Positions 6,961 through 13,055 of a stretch of 13,055 nucleotides of DNA are shown here, in pieces. The notes beneath the pieces are model-generated. The model was not told the origin of the DNA and searched no databases. It worked only from the letters and a program-made list of their open reading frames with translations. Source of the stretch: an uncultured Sphingopyxis sp. (GTDB taxonomy: Bacteria; Pseudomonadota; Alphaproteobacteria; Sphingomonadales; Sphingomonadaceae); the NCBI GenBank assembly GCA_936933955.1, contig CAKZIN010000010.1, forward strand, positions 1 through 13,055, given 5' to 3'. Position 1 is the first letter of the stretch. Every line of letters begins with the position of its first letter. Position numbers and translations under genes: made by a program.

Positions 6961-7631
6961 CGAATGCTGCCCGGCGGCGGCGGCGGAGTGACGGGCGGGG
7001 GCGGGGCGATGACGGTGCTACTCACAGGCGGAGGGGGAGCGGGCGGCGGCGGGGCGGTGGGCGCGCTTTGTGACGGGGGTGTGACAGCGCCGGGGATGGA
7101 GCCGGGGGCGACGGTCACCCCCGCCGCTCCGGCCGCGGGCTGCGGTGCGTCGCTCTGGTCGATGTAGAGCAGCTCGCGCGCTCCGGCGTTGTCGATCTCC
7201 ACATGGTCGAAGTGAACCGCGACGAGCTTGACCCCCGGCTGAATATCCTCGCCCACCAGGATCGATTTTTGCACCTGGTCTTGCCCGGCGATGATCGCGC
7301 TGCCGCCGCCGCTCGCCCGGTCGACGCGGGTTCCGAACAGCTGGAGGGGGAGGCCGGTGACCCGGCTCGTCGCCTGGGTGACGGCGACCTGGGTGCGAAA
7401 GAAAGGGTCTACCCGCGCGAACAGTCCGGCGCGCGTCGCATCGTCGATCTCCGGCGGGCCGGCCAGCCGCCAGTCGCCGAGCGGAGACACGGGGGTGAGC
7501 GCGGCGAGCGCCAGCCGCACGCCCTGCACCGTCGCGAGCGCGACCAGCGCGGTCATCGCCGCGCGCGCGGGCCAGTCCACCGGCAAGCGGGCGATGCGGG
7601 CGCGACGCCGTTCGTTGAGCGAAATGATCAT
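6957..7631 (-). CDS. gspC: GspC, type II secretion inner-membrane connector, short form without PDZ domain
   Basis: Bitopic inner-membrane protein that bridges the secretin N0 domain and the inner-membrane platform. The 224 residues show a short cytoplasmic arginine-rich start, one transmembrane segment (about 23-46), and a periplasmic homology region at about 88-158. That region includes LPLQLFGTRVDR, SAIIAGQDQVQKSILVGEDI and VKLVAVHFDHVEIDNAGARELLYID, the pattern of the GspC HR domain. Instead of the C-terminal PDZ or coiled-coil domain of the classical enterobacterial form, residues about 165-224 are a low-complexity proline-rich tail. The identification rests on the HR pattern plus the first position in the operon. 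The ATG at 7631 has a GGCGGGG stretch just upstream. The stop overlaps the gspD start as ATGA. Confidence 0.88.
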   Translation of the reverse strand: MIISLNERRRARIARLPVDWPARAAMTALVALATVQGVRLALAALTPVSPLGDWRLAGPPEIDDATRAGLFARVDPFFRTQVAVTQATSRVTGLPLQLFGTRVDRASGGGSAIIAGQDQVQKSILVGEDIQPGVKLVAVHFDHVEIDNAGARELLYIDQSDAPQPAAGAAGVTVAPGSIPGAVTPPSQSAPTAPPPPAPPPPVSSTVIAPPPPVTPPPPPGSIR

Positions 7632-7668
7632 GCGCCCCGCCTGTCGTCCTTCCCGCAGCTCCGTGCGC

Positions 7669-7697
7669 GGTCTAGCCGCCTATCCGGCGTGCGGCAA
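7669..7697 (-). promoter_or_regulatory. possible sigma70-like promoter for the gsp operon
   Basis: In the 66-nt gap upstream of gspC the minus strand carries TTGCCG (7697-7692) and TAGACC (7674-7669), separated by exactly 17 nt. This would place the transcript start about 30 nt before the gspC ATG. The -35 is a fair match (four of six) but the -10 is poor (three of six). In DNA this GC-rich such matches arise by chance, and the gsp genes could equally be read through from the gene at 7698-8702 on the same strand. Confidence 0.22.
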
Positions 7698-8702
7698 TCA
7701 ATGGCTCCCGGAGAGGCCCAGGCCGAGCAGCGCCACGGCAAAGCTGGCTACCAAGAAGAATGCGACCGTCACCAGCACCAGCATCCGCGCCGCCGCACCC
7801 AGCCGACCGAGGCGATAGGTGCCGCGTAACTGGCGATAGATGTGGATCGGCGGGACGAGCACCGCGGCGCTCATCAGCAACCCGCTTGGCAGGCCGAGCG
7901 ACGACCCGAGCGTCAGCACGGTTGCGAGCAGCAGCATGAACGCCAGCGAATAGGTGACGAAAACCGCGTGGTCGTAGAGCCCGTAGCGCCTCGAAAAGGG
8001 GAACAGCAGCCACAGAAACGGCAGCGACAGCGGCACCAGCAGAGGGGCAAACTTATAGCTGTTGTTCTGAAGCTTATAGAGCGCGAGGTTGGGGTTCGCC
8101 CTGAAATTGCGAATGGCCGTCCCGATCACGCCCAAGGCGCGTCGATCGGCCCGGATCGTCAGCCGCCCCTTTGAAATATCGTTCTGCGCTGCGACGGAAA
8201 GGTCGGGGGATGATCCAAGGTCCCCCAATTCGCCGCGCAGAACGCGCTGCGCCGTCCTCGCCTCGGCGAGCTGTGCTTGCGCCGTAGCGTGCGCCGGTGA
8301 CCCGGTGGGCAGTGCGGCGACCTGCGCTTCGAGCCGAGCGACGTCGGCGTCGATCTCGCGGCTGTTTTCGATCTGCGTGACGAGGTTCTCCCCGCTCCCG
8401 GCGAGGCTGTGGCCGGTGAGGCCCATGGTCGCGAACATGGCGAACAGCGCGAACAGGAACAGCCCGAACGGGGCGACGAAATGCCGCCGCTCACCGTCAA
8501 TGAAGCGGCGGGTGAGCTCCCCCGGGCGCCAGGCGAGCATCGGCAGCGTCGCCCAGATGCGCCCTTCGACATGGAGCACGCCGTGCAGCGCTTCGTGCCA
8601 CCAGGCGCCGAGCGTGCGATGCGGGTGCGCTTCCTGCCCGCAGCCCGAACAATAGGCGCCATCGCCCAGCGCATTGCCGCAGTTGAGGCACGCCGCCGCC
8701 AT
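7698..8702 (-). CDS. DUF3667-type membrane protein with N-terminal zinc ribbon
   Basis: Function unknown. The 334-residue product opens with a zinc-ribbon-like module: CxxC at 5-8 and CxxC at 18-21, in the pattern C-L-N-C-G...Y-C-S-G-C-G-Q that marks DUF3667 proteins. A conserved-looking stretch follows (about 34-78, with LPMLAWRPGELTRRFIDGERRHFVAPFGLFLF). One membrane segment lies at about 77-96, then an Ala/Glu-rich, probably helical or coiled-coil extramembrane region (about 105-200). Four more membrane segments fall at about 217-236, 244-266, 272-290 and 306-328. The ATG at 8702 was preferred over the upstream in-frame start at 8780 because GGGGGA sits about 3 nt before it and the zinc ribbon begins at once. 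It shares strand with gspC, 66 nt downstream, so co-transcription is possible. Nothing in the sequence ties it to secretion. Confidence 0.85.
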   Translation of the reverse strand: MAAACLNCGNALGDGAYCSGCGQEAHPHRTLGAWWHEALHGVLHVEGRIWATLPMLAWRPGELTRRFIDGERRHFVAPFGLFLFALFAMFATMGLTGHSLAGSGENLVTQIENSREIDADVARLEAQVAALPTGSPAHATAQAQLAEARTAQRVLRGELGDLGSSPDLSVAAQNDISKGRLTIRADRRALGVIGTAIRNFRANPNLALYKLQNNSYKFAPLLVPLSLPFLWLLFPFSRRYGLYDHAVFVTYSLAFMLLLATVLTLGSSLGLPSGLLMSAAVLVPPIHIYRQLRGTYRLGRLGAAARMLVLVTVAFFLVASFAVALLGLGLSGSH

Positions 8703-8738
8703 CCGATCCCCCGTCACCGCTCCCGCGAGCCGCGCGCG

Positions 8739-8767
8739 ATTTAGGGCGGCGGAGGGCGGGCTGACAA
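8739..8767 (-). promoter_or_regulatory. possible promoter for the DUF3667 gene
   Basis: The minus strand has TTGTCA (8767-8762), a 17-nt spacer and CTAAAT (8744-8739). This puts a transcript start about 30 nt before the ATG at 8702. It is one of few AT-containing stretches in the divergent gap. The match is moderate and unsupported by anything but position and spacing. Confidence 0.28.
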
Positions 8768-8873
8768 GTCGCCTGCGCACAACCTGCAGCGCGTCTCAGG
8801 GCTCATGCGACGAAGAGAGAGGTGCGCGTCCGCATCGCATGACGCCAGGCCGCGAGCGCGCTACAGGGCGCGC

Positions 8874-9128
8874 GTGACCGACCGACCCCTCCCGCCCGTC
8901 ATCGCGCGCACACGGCGCATCGGCTGGGTGCTGTTGGCCATCGCGCTGCTCTCCGCGCTCATCTGGCGGCGGTCGGAGGTCGGGGTTGCCACGGCAGCGC
9001 TCGTGACGGCGATCGTCGCGGGCATCGCCGGACTGCTCGCCGTGGTCAACGCGCTGATCGTCCGGGGCATGGCGCTGGCGATGCGGGATGCCGTCGCCAG
9101 AGCGGACGACCCCCCTCAGAGCATGTAG
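8874..9128 (+). CDS. small two-helix membrane protein, unknown function
   Basis: I do not recognise a family. The 84-residue product starts with a short basic Pro/Arg segment (TDRPLPPVIARTRR). A hydrophobic helix follows (about 17-32, IGWVLLAIALLSALIW), then an RRSE turn, then a second long hydrophobic stretch (about 37-66) and a charged tail. It looks like a hairpin inner-membrane protein. I chose the GTG at 8874 because AGGG (8865-8868) sits 5 nt upstream. The in-frame ATG at 8805 would add an arginine-rich extension typical of non-coding GC-rich frames. Its last 13 nt overlap the end of the opposite-strand DUF2141 gene. Support is moderate: the hydrophobic pattern and ribosome site argue for a real gene, but no known domain is visible. 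Confidence 0.55.
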   Translation: MTDRPLPPVIARTRRIGWVLLAIALLSALIWRRSEVGVATAALVTAIVAGIAGLLAVVNALIVRGMALAMRDAVARADDPPQSM

Positions 9129-9622
9129 CGCAGGCGGATGCTTTCGGTGTCGGGCCCGTCGAGGCGGAACGCCGCCGAATCGAACCGGGGCGGCCCCATT
9201 CGAAGCGCGGGGTCGCGCGAAAAGCCAAAGCCTTCACGCGGGATGCCCATCAGCTTGTCCATGCGGCCGTTGCCGTTTTCATCATGTACCACCGCGATGG
9301 CGTAGCGGCGACCGGCGGGAAGGCTCGCGCGGAGGGCAGCCGCATCCTCGAGCGGCACGATCAGCCGGGTCGCGGCGGGATCGCGGCTGCAATCGGGGAA
9401 GGCGCCGGCGTTGGCGGTGATGCACACCAACAGCTGACCGCGCGTGCTGCGCTGGCCCTGTACGCTCAGCGTCAGCGACGCGCTCGCTGCGGCCTTTGGG
9501 CCTGCGACTTCAGCGCCGAGCGGCGCGCTCGTGGCGCACAGCGCCAGCGCCGCCAGCATCCCACTGCGCAAGCCCAAGGTCCGTGCCGCAAACCCGATCC
9601 CAGAAACGGAAGTAGAGCCCAT
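9116..9622 (-). CDS. DUF2141 family exported protein
   Basis: Periplasmic protein of unknown function. The mature part has the DUF2141 pattern: RGQLLVCIT...FPDC (Cys67 and Cys78, a possible disulfide), LPAGRRYAIAVVHDENGNGRMD and MGIPREGFGFSRDP..GPPRF. The H-D-E-N-G-N-G-R-M-D loop (113-122) resembles a D-x-N-x-N-G-x-x-D calcium-type loop; metal binding is inference. A signal peptide is visible (MLAALALCATSAPLGA at about 22-37, likely cut after LGA). The start is uncertain. ATG 9622 has GAGGG four bases upstream and gives 168 residues, but overlaps the upstream hydroxylase gene by 113 nt. TTG 9571 or ATG 9559 give a shorter leader with 62 or 50 nt of overlap. Cotranscription with the hydroxylase is likely. 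The 3' end overlaps the convergent gene by 13 nt. Confidence 0.87.
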   Translation of the reverse strand: MGSTSVSGIGFAARTLGLRSGMLAALALCATSAPLGAEVAGPKAAASASLTLSVQGQRSTRGQLLVCITANAGAFPDCSRDPAATRLIVPLEDAAALRASLPAGRRYAIAVVHDENGNGRMDKLMGIPREGFGFSRDPALRMGPPRFDSAAFRLDGPDTESIRLRYML

Positions 9623-10274
9623 AATTCCCTCGATAGCGCTCGTGGTGCCGTTGGTGATGCGTGGCGCTTATCAGCCACTTGCCTACCGGACCGTGAACGA
9701 TGCCACGCGGCAGCATCTCCCAGCCCATGTGGTTGGTGATCCCCATCAGCGTCATAATGCCGAGCACCAGCCCGAGCATCGCGACGTGGATCGGGATGAG
9801 GAAGACGAGCGCTGGGATAACGATCGCGCCGGTCAGCGCTTCCCACGGGTGAAAGCTCATCGCCGCCCAGGCGGTGGGCGGACGGCTGGCGTGGTGGACC
9901 GCGTGCATCACCTTGAACAGCCGCGGCTCGTGCATTGCCCGGTGCGTCCAATAGAACCACGTGTCATGCGCGATCAGATAGAGCGCCACGCTGACCGGCG
10001 CCCACCACAGCGGCATCGCGCTCCAGTCGGTGTAGATTTGCGTCCAGCCGTGCGCCTGCCAGCCCCACGCCACGAGCCCGGCAGGCACGCCGTAGATGGC
10101 CGCTGAGGCGAGGCTCCAGCCGATTTCCCGTCGGATCTGCGGGTCGAGCCCGGCGTAGATGCCGGGCCGCACGCGGCGGCTGACCGCGGCGAAGATGCCC
10201 GACGTGATGAGGTAGCGCACACCCACGATCAGCGTCATCGCGATCATCGAAAGGAGGAGCGAGTTGGTGGTCAC
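9510..10274 (-). CDS. fatty acid hydroxylase / sterol desaturase family protein
   Basis: Integral-membrane di-iron oxygenase of the fatty acid hydroxylase superfamily, using O2 to hydroxylate or desaturate a lipid-like substrate; the substrate cannot be told from sequence. The 254 residues show the full histidine set: HDTWFYWTHRAMH (103-115), HAVHH (124-128), the lone NH (181-182) and HHQRHH (206-211). The typical YRGNYGLYFRFWDRVCGTD ending follows (214-232). Hydrophobic segments at about 5-30, 53-72, 90-106 and 143-180 fit a four-helix membrane scaffold. The start is a GTG at 10274 with no strong ribosome site; in-frame ATGs at 10247 and 10238 are alternatives that would shorten the first helix. 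It is too long and differently built for CrtZ-type carotenoid hydroxylase. The DUF2141 gene overlaps its 3' end, suggesting an operon. Confidence 0.93.
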   Translation of the reverse strand: MTTNSLLLSMIAMTLIVGVRYLITSGIFAAVSRRVRPGIYAGLDPQIRREIGWSLASAAIYGVPAGLVAWGWQAHGWTQIYTDWSAMPLWWAPVSVALYLIAHDTWFYWTHRAMHEPRLFKVMHAVHHASRPPTAWAAMSFHPWEALTGAIVIPALVFLIPIHVAMLGLVLGIMTLMGITNHMGWEMLPRGIVHGPVGKWLISATHHQRHHERYRGNYGLYFRFWDRVCGTDLGLAQWDAGGAGAVRHERAARR

Positions 10275-10361
10275 CGTCGCAGCTTAGCTTCGCGGGGCGC
10301 GTTTGTCGCGCGGGAGATGTCCGTCGCCCGCCGCTTGCACTCCCAACCCGCACGCCCCACC

Positions 10362-13055
10362 ATGGCGGGCATGAACGCCCCCCATCGGCGCGCCGTCACT
10401 GCGGTGCTCGGGCCGACCAACACCGGCAAGACGCACCTCGCGATCGAACGGATGTGTGCGCATTCGTCCGGCACCATGGGTTTCCCGCTGAGGCTGCTCG
10501 CGCGCGAGGTTTACGACCGCGTCGTCGCCATCAAGGGCGCCGCGCAGGTGGCGCTGGTGACGGGGGAGGAGCGCATTGTCCCTGACACCGCACGCTACAC
10601 GCTGTGCACGGCGGAGGCGATGCCGCGCCCGGGCAGCTTGGGGGGCGACCCCGCTTTCCTCGCGCTCGACGAAGCGCAGCTCGGGCAGGACCGCGAACGC
10701 GGGCATGTCTTCACCGCGCGGATGCTCGAGGCGCGGGGGCGCGAGGAGACGATGATCCTCGGCTCGGGAGCGCTGGCGCCGGTGGTGCGCGCGCTGCTGC
10801 CCGATGCGGAAATCACCGCGCGTCCACGTTTTTCGACGCTAAGCTACGACGGCCCGCGCAAGCTCTCCCGCCTGCCCCCGCGCAGCGTCGTCGTCGCCTT
10901 CTCCGCCGAGGAAGTCTACGCCATCGCGGAGGCGCTGCGGCGCTTTGCCGGGGGCGCGGCGGTGGTGATGGGCGCGCTCTCCCCGCGCACGCGCAACGCG
11001 CAGGTGGCAATGTTTCAGGCGGGCGAGGTCGATTATCTCGTCGCCACCGATGCCATCGGCATGGGGCTCAACCTCGACGTGACGCACGTCGCTTTCGCGA
11101 GCCTCGCCAAGTTCGACGGCCAGCGCCAGCGGCGGCTGACGATCGCGGAGATGGCGCAGATCGCGGGCCGCGCCGGGCGGCATCAGCGCGACGGCAGCTT
11201 CGGGTCGGTGGGCAGCGCCGCGCAGTTCACCGACGCCGAGGTCGAGGCGATCGAGGAGCATCGCTTCGCCCCGATCGACTGGCTCTACTGGCGCGAGCCC
11301 AGTCCCGCGACGGACAGCGTACGCGCGCTGATCGACGCGCTCGATGCGTCGCCGCCGCACCCGCAGCTGCGCCCCGCTCCGGAAGCGACCGACCTTGCCG
11401 TGCTGAAGGCGCTGTCGGGCGATCCGGCGGTGATGGCGACCGCGCGCGGGAGCGACCAGGTGGCGCGGCTGTGGGCGACCGCGTCGGTTCCCGACTTTAC
11501 CAAGAGCGGCCCGATCCACCACGCGCGGCTGATCGCGCGGCTGTGGGGCTGGCTGGGGGAGGGCGACCGCAGCATTCCCGACGATTGGGTGGCGGGGCGG
11601 CTCAAGGAGCTCGACCAGGCGGGCGGGTCGGTGGAGGCGCTGGCGGACCGCATCGCGAAGGTGCGGACGATGTGCTACATCACCCAGCGCCGCGACTGGC
11701 TGACCGACGCGCCTGCGCTGGCGGCGGAGGCGAGCGCGGTCGAAGGCCGTCTTTCCGACGCGATGCACGCTGCGCTGACGCAACGGTTCGTCGACCGTCG
11801 CACGACCGTGCTCTTGCGCGCCATCGGGCAGGGCGCCGCCGACGTGCCCGTGGCGCTGGATGAGGACGGCACGGTGCGCGTCGATGGCGAGGCCATCGGT
11901 CGACTCGATGGCTTTCAGTTCATCGCCGACCCTGCCGCGCGTGCGGGCGACCGGCGCATGCTGCTCGCGGCGGCGGAGCGGCACCTCTCGGGCGTGCTCG
12001 CCGAACGCGCGGCGGCGCTCGCGTCGGCGGCAGGCGACGCGCTGACGCTGCACCTAGCCGATGGCGAAGCCCCCGCGCTGATGTGGCAGGGCCGCGCGGT
12101 GGCGACCTTGGTCAAGGGCGCGCATCTCTTGAGCCCGCGGCTCAAGCTTGCGCGCGGGACCGACGCGCTCGACCCGCACCGGCGCGCGGCGGTGGAGGCG
12201 CATCTGGCGGCGTGGGTCGACGATGCGGTGGCGCACCGGCTCGGGCGCCTGCTGGCGATGGCGGCGAGGGCGCGTGACCCGGAGGCGCCGCCCGAGCTGC
12301 GCGCAGTGCTCGCGGCGCTGGTCGATCGCGGTGGGGTGATCGCCCGCGACGCGCACGACGCCGCGCTGCGCAGCGGTCCGCCAGCGTTGCGCAGCGGCCT
12401 GCGCGAGCTTGGGGTGCGGGTGGGGAGCCTCGATCTACACCACCCCGACGCATTGAAGCCCGATGCGCAACGCTGGCTCGCTGCGCTGTCGGCGGCCTGG
12501 CGTGGCGAGGGCGCGATGCTGCCGCCGCCTGCTGGCACGGTGCTGAGCGACGCTGCGGAGCCCGGTCCCGCCTATCGCCGCATCGGCGCGCGGGCGCTGC
12601 GGGTGGATATGGTCGAGCGCCTCGCCCGCCACGCCCACGCCGCGCGCATGGCGGCGGTGCGAAGCGCGGGCGAGGCGGATGAAGCCGCTCAACCGCCACT
12701 GCTCCAGCCTGCGCCGGAGCATGGTGACCCCGCCTCCATGTGCTCCGACGAAGGCCGCAGCGTGGTCGAGCAGGGCGCAGCGTCCGATGACTCCGCGCAA
12801 CCTGCGGAGGAGACTTCTCCGCTCGCAGACGTGAGCGAGCCCCAACCCCCGGCCCCTCCCCACAAGGGGGAGGGGAGGGCGGCGTTCACCATCGATCCCG
12901 CGCTCGCGCAATCGTTGGGGTTGACCGCGGAAGAGCGCGCCTTGCTGTGGCGCATGCTCGGCTTCCGGCGGACGGGCGATGCTGCGGAGGATGAGGCGGC
13001 GCAGCTGTGGACGTGGCGCGGCCGCGCGCCGCGCGAACGCGAGCGGCGACGACCC
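10362..13055 (+). CDS. Suv3-like DExH/Q superfamily 2 RNA helicase (3' end cut by window edge)
   Basis: Large ATP-dependent helicase related to mitochondrial Suv3, presumably acting on RNA in the cytoplasm. The 898 visible codons contain Walker A GPTNTGKT (17-24), the GFPLRLLAREVYDRV segment (40-54), motif II as DEAQ (103-106), VATDAIGMGLNLD (227-239) and motif VI QIAGRAGR (266-273). A Suv3-type C-terminal region follows, with PDFTKSGPIHH (377-387) and VEGRLSDAMHAALTQRFVDRR (460-480). The rest (about 490-898) is a long alphaproteobacteria-style extension without a domain I recognise. A low-complexity linker (about 765-840) includes residues 827-839 encoded by a palindromic repeat. The first ATG is 10362; ATG 10371 is equally possible, and neither has a clear ribosome site. 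It is transcribed divergently from the hydroxylase, with 87 nt between starts. The codon pattern is continuous to the right edge, with no frameshift. Confidence 0.93.
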   Translation, partial: MAGMNAPHRRAVTAVLGPTNTGKTHLAIERMCAHSSGTMGFPLRLLAREVYDRVVAIKGAAQVALVTGEERIVPDTARYTLCTAEAMPRPGSLGGDPAFLALDEAQLGQDRERGHVFTARMLEARGREETMILGSGALAPVVRALLPDAEITARPRFSTLSYDGPRKLSRLPPRSVVVAFSAEEVYAIAEALRRFAGGAAVVMGALSPRTRNAQVAMFQAGEVDYLVATDAIGMGLNLDVTHVAFASLAKFDGQRQRRLTIAEMAQIAGRAGRHQRDGSFGSVGSAAQFTDAEVEAIEEHRFAPIDWLYWREPSPATDSVRALIDALDASPPHPQLRPAPEATDLAVLKALSGDPAVMATARGSDQVARLWATASVPDFTKSGPIHHARLIARLWGWLGEGDRSIPDDWVAGRLKELDQAGGSVEALADRIAKVRTMCYITQRRDWLTDAPALAAEASAVEGRLSDAMHAALTQRFVDRRTTVLLRAIGQGAADVPVALDEDGTVRVDGEAIGRLDGFQFIADPAARAGDRRMLLAAAERHLSGVLAERAAALASAAGDALTLHLADGEAPALMWQGRAVATLVKGAHLLSPRLKLARGTDALDPHRRAAVEAHLAAWVDDAVAHRLGRLLAMAARARDPEAPPELRAVLAALVDRGGVIARDAHDAALRSGPPALRSGLRELGVRVGSLDLHHPDALKPDAQRWLAALSAAWRGEGAMLPPPAGTVLSDAAEPGPAYRRIGARALRVDMVERLARHAHAARMAAVRSAGEADEAAQPPLLQPAPEHGDPASMCSDEGRSVVEQGAASDDSAQPAEETSPLADVSEPQPPAPPHKGEGRAAFTIDPALAQSLGLTAEERALLWRMLGFRRTGDAAEDEAAQLWTWRGRAPRERERRRP
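12840..12875. repeat. solo REP-type palindrome inside the helicase gene
   Basis: A single copy of the same family, in the orientation of units 2 and 4: a C-rich flank (12840-12852), stem cccctcccc (12853-12861), loop acaag, then ggggagggg (12867-12875). It is read in frame and encodes PQPPAPPHKGEGR (residues 827-839) in a low-complexity linker of the helicase. No inverted partner is seen within the following 180 bases. Confidence 0.8.

Noticed and set aside
3652..7167. 1171-codon open frame on the plus strand opposite gspE, gspD and gspC
   Set aside because: Its translation is Arg/His/Asp-rich low-complexity sequence without domains. The opposite strand encodes clear GspC, D and E proteins. 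Long antisense frames are expected at this GC content.
7655..7697. Terminator hairpin between the DUF3667 gene and gspC
   Set aside because: Short complementary pieces exist (gccg/cggc) but no convincing stem, and there is no T-run on the minus strand.
10604..12053. Open frames of about 400 codons on both strands inside the helicase region (10604-11863 plus, 10839-12053 minus)
   Set aside because: Both lack domains and are Arg/Ala-rich. The frame from 10362 carries ordered helicase motifs through the whole region.
7698..13055. A defence island (membrane protein, helicase, small membrane effector)
   Set aside because: The helicase is a Suv3-like housekeeping type, and the neighbours are a lipid hydroxylase and DUF2141. 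There is no nuclease, toxin, integrase or shift in base composition.

Overview
The window is very GC-rich (roughly 70% by eye), densely packed and reads as the chromosome of an alphaproteobacterium, most likely a sphingomonad. I base this on the sequence style of the Gsp proteins, the Suv3-like helicase with a long alphaproteobacterial C-terminal half, the DUF2141/hydroxylase pair, and a family of short GC-rich palindromic repeats. The genus cannot be fixed from the sequence alone.

Layout. (1) Positions 1-7631, minus strand: a type II secretion (T2SS) operon reading gspC-gspD-gspE-gspF-gspG-gspH-gspI-gspJ. gspJ runs off the left edge; gspK, L and M would be expected beyond it. Junctions are extremely tight: an ATGA overlap at C/D, 9 nt at D/E, 0 nt at E/F, 13 nt at F/G, a 17-nt overlap at G/H, a GTGA overlap at H/I and a TTGA overlap at I/J. 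Translational coupling is therefore likely throughout. (2) Positions 7698-8702, minus strand: a zinc-ribbon multi-spanning membrane protein (DUF3667 type), 66 nt upstream of gspC. (3) Positions 8874-9128, plus strand: a small two-helix membrane protein. It overlaps tail to tail by 13 nt with the next pair. (4) Positions 9116-10274, minus strand: a fatty-acid hydroxylase/sterol desaturase family membrane di-iron enzyme, then an overlapping periplasmic DUF2141 protein. (5) Positions 10362 to the right edge, plus strand: a large Suv3-like RNA helicase, open at the right edge. No stretch over 300 bases lacks a gene, and I see no RNA gene, insertion sequence or CRISPR array.

Working together. GspD is the outer-membrane secretin. 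GspC links it to the inner-membrane platform (GspF plus genes beyond the edge). GspE is the cytoplasmic ATPase. GspG is the major pseudopilin, and GspH, I and J are minor pseudopilins of the tip. All four pseudopilins need a prepilin peptidase, which is not in this window.

The most notable structure is a pair of back-to-back REP-like palindrome doublets (98 and 99 nt). They lie inside the 3' end of gspE and are read through in frame as an extra tail of about 80 residues, ending in a stop codon that touches the gspF start. A single copy of the same palindrome family is also read in frame in a disordered linker of the helicase. This looks like a REPIN-type repeat family that is tolerated as, or has become, coding sequence. 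I found no clear new defence or metabolic system.
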